Below, one piece after another: positions 62,535 to 64,000 of a DNA stretch of 64,000 nt. Source of the stretch: Pseudomonas sp. LRP2-20 (GTDB lineage Bacteria; Pseudomonadota; Gammaproteobacteria; Pseudomonadales; Pseudomonadaceae); contig NZ_AP025944.1 of the NCBI RefSeq assembly GCF_024349685.1, positions 2,300,001-2,364,000 of the forward strand, in the 5' to 3' direction. A program made the position numbers and the translations under genes. Each line of letters starts with the position of its first letter. The stretch's first letter is position 1. The notes below the pieces were generated by a model that was given only the letters and a program-made list of their open reading frames with translations, ran no database searches and had not been told where the DNA came from.

Positions 62535-63598
62535 TGAACACTGCAGCTCGCTCGCCACACATCGCTGTTCGGGAGGAATGGTTGGCATTGCATCAGGAGG
62601 AGGCTCTTGATGCAGACCTGCCGATCGTTGATGCTCATCACCACCTTTGGGATCGGCCGAGCGGTCGTTACCTATTTGACGAACTCCGAGCGGATACATC
62701 CGGTAAGCACAACATCATTGCGTCGGTTTACGTTCAGTGTCGTTCGATGTTCCAGGAAGGGCGAGTGGACCCATTCAAGACTGTGGGAGAAGTTGAGTTC
62801 GCCAACGGCATTGCGGCCCTCTCTGCTAGCGGACTGTACGGTCATGCCAGGCTCTGCGCAGGCATCGTGGCCGGAGCCGACTTGAGCCTGGGGGACGCGG
62901 TGCGGCGGGTGTTGGCTGAAATGCAGGAGCGAGCCGGCCCCCGGCTTTGCGGCGTGAGGAACACGACGGCATGGCACAGGGATTCTGAAATTGTCTCGAA
63001 CCCCAACCCCCCACCCGCTGGGTTGTTGAGCAGTTCAAAGTTTCGGCAAGGCGTTCGCGCGTTGAAGGACTATGGCCTCGTGCTCGATGTATGGGCGTAC
63101 CACACCCAGTTGGCAGAAGTTCTGGATCTCGCGCTAGCAAATCCAGAGGTGGTGATTGTACTGGATCATGTCGGGGGGCCACTGGGCGTTCGCGAGTACG
63201 CTAACAACCGAGGGCTGGTTTTCAACGAGTGGCGGGCAAGTCTAGCCAGACTTGCAGAGCTTCCGAATGTCCGAGTCAAATTGGGCGGCCTGGGCATGAG
63301 TATCGGTGGCTTCGATTACCATCTCAGACAAAAACCGCCTTCGTCTGAAACTTTGGCTATGGATTGGGCGCCATACATCCTTACCGTGATCGAGCTGTTT
63401 GGTGTTGAGCGCTGTATGTTTGAAAGCAATTTTCCTGTTGATAAGGGAATGTTCTCGTACAGTGTCTTGTGGAATAGCTTTAAACGACTTGTTTCCGATT
63501 TTAATTCTGATGAGCGTACGTTGCTCTTCAGTAAGAATGCGATAGATACTTACAAGCTCAGCTTTCAATCGTTTCCTAAACCGCAACAACAGTTCTAA
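62534..63598 (+). CDS. Amidohydrolase-2-family hydrolase (lactonase-like)
   Basis: 354 residues from ATG 62534. Metal motif IVDAHHHLWDRPSG near residue 31, IVLDHVGGPLG mid-protein, and MFESNFPVDK with the catalytic-type Asp near the C-terminus. These are features of the cytoplasmic lactone/dicarboxylate hydrolases related to the 2-pyrone-4,6-dicarboxylate lactonase LigI and L-fucono/rhamnono-lactonases. In an operon with the transporter and an RraA-type aldolase, it probably hydrolyses a lactone or amide of the imported compound. Confidence 0.82.
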   Translation: MNTAARSPHIAVREEWLALHQEEALDADLPIVDAHHHLWDRPSGRYLFDELRADTSGKHNIIASVYVQCRSMFQEGRVDPFKTVGEVEFANGIAALSASGLYGHARLCAGIVAGADLSLGDAVRRVLAEMQERAGPRLCGVRNTTAWHRDSEIVSNPNPPPAGLLSSSKFRQGVRALKDYGLVLDVWAYHTQLAEVLDLALANPEVVIVLDHVGGPLGVREYANNRGLVFNEWRASLARLAELPNVRVKLGGLGMSIGGFDYHLRQKPPSSETLAMDWAPYILTVIELFGVERCMFESNFPVDKGMFSYSVLWNSFKRLVSDFNSDERTLLFSKNAIDTYKLSFQSFPKPQQQF

Positions 63599-63621
63599 GG
63601 CAGACTGGCCGAGGAGATAAT

Positions 63622-64000
63622 ATGTCGACTGGATTTCGTGTTCTTAAAAGAAAACAAGTTGCTTCGGATGAACTGGTAGCTGCCTTCCGTGAAGTACCGG
63701 TTGCCAACATCAGTGATTCCATCAATCGTATGTTTGCAGGTGGTGCCGACCTTCGACCGTTGCATGACGGTACAGTGCTGGCCGGTCCTGCTTTGACGGT
63801 AAAGTGTCGCCCAGGTGACAACCTGATGCTGCACTACGCGCTCGATATCGCACAGCCAGGCGATGTGATCGTTGTCGATGCTGGTGGGGATCTGACCAAC
63901 GCCTTGACCGGCGAGTTGATGATTACTTATGCGATCAAGAAAAAAGTCGCTGGTTTTGTCATCAACGGTGCCGTTCGTGATTCTGCAGCGATCCGTAAAG
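63622..64000 (+). CDS. RraA-like aldolase (4-carboxy-4-hydroxy-2-oxoadipate aldolase type), 5' part
   Basis: Starts at ATG 63622 after GAGGAG and runs off the window. The first 126 residues show the family: VPVANISDSINRMF, LAGPALTVKCRPGDNLMLHYA, QPGDVIVVDAGGD and KKVAGFVINGAVRD with the Arg-Asp pair of the active site (GAVRD). Enzymes of this family cleave 4-carboxy-4-hydroxy-2-oxoadipate to pyruvate and oxaloacetate (GalC/LigK/ProA); RraA itself is the other branch, but catabolic context supports the aldolase. Confidence 0.8.
   Translation, partial: MSTGFRVLKRKQVASDELVAAFREVPVANISDSINRMFAGGADLRPLHDGTVLAGPALTVKCRPGDNLMLHYALDIAQPGDVIVVDAGGDLTNALTGELMITYAIKKKVAGFVINGAVRDSAAIRK

Overview
The window reads as a Pseudomonas replicon, probably chromosome. 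The evidence is an OprD-family porin, two YnfL-like LysR regulators, a Pxp/LamB-YcsF operon, amino-acid ABC transporters typical of the genus, and Tn4651-type and IS66 elements. No rRNA, tRNA or CRISPR array was seen. It splits into a mobile/accessory half (1 to about 36 kb) and a catabolic/transport half (36 to 64 kb).

Mobile half. A Tn7-like transposition operon (tnsA, tnsB, tnsC, start of tniQ) runs leftward off the window from 3.7 kb. It is preceded by a second, catalytically degenerate TnsA-like gene and by relics of an older tandem copy. At 7.7-8.6 kb lies a broken duplicate of a tnpT (KfrA-like) region. An intact 4,029-bp IS66-family element (8794-12822) has near-perfect inverted ends and a perfect 8-bp target duplication. 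Besides tnpA-tnpB-tnpC it carries two passenger genes, an NmrA-like reductase and an HxlR regulator. After a stretch with a perfect 30-bp palindrome, a 20-bp-arm hairpin and an antitoxin remnant come tnpT and tnpS, the divergent cointegrate-resolution genes of Tn4651-type transposons.

From 17.8 to 29.6 kb lies a candidate defence island with two divergent arms. The leftward arm is AT-rich: a winged-helix-like protein, a PD-(D/E)XK nuclease-like protein, a HEPN-motif protein and an HExxH metallopeptidase-like protein. The rightward arm is GC-richer: a zinc-ribbon adenine methyltransferase and a 1,404-residue Cas4/Dna2-like nuclease-helicase. I do not recognise the whole as a named system. Small paralogous genes in opposite orientation (13.6 and 30.2 kb) bracket it. 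Next come an IS3-family relic, a periplasmic binding protein, an OmpR-type two-component system and a D,D-carboxypeptidase whose promoter shares a probable operator with the two-component locus. A decayed tnpS-like gene closes the half at 35.7 kb.

Catabolic half. An IclR regulator, a LigJ-like 4-oxalomesaconate hydratase and an aromatic-acid-type MFS transporter form one locus. A chemoreceptor and a GlxA/AraC regulator follow. Then come AccB/AccC-like genes with a second carrier protein that has lost its biotin lysine, converging on a LysR gene and the 5-oxoprolinase genes pxpB-pxpC-pxpA. The last part holds binding proteins, LysR regulators, an SMP-30 lactonase, an OprD porin, an MFS exporter, and a rightward operon: aminotransferase, complete polar amino-acid ABC transporter, amidohydrolase and RraA-type aldolase (cut by the window end). 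The hydratase and aldolase are consecutive steps of 4-carboxy-4-hydroxy-2-oxoadipate chemistry, so the region probably imports and degrades an aromatic or amino-acid-like compound; the ring-cleavage enzyme is not in this window.
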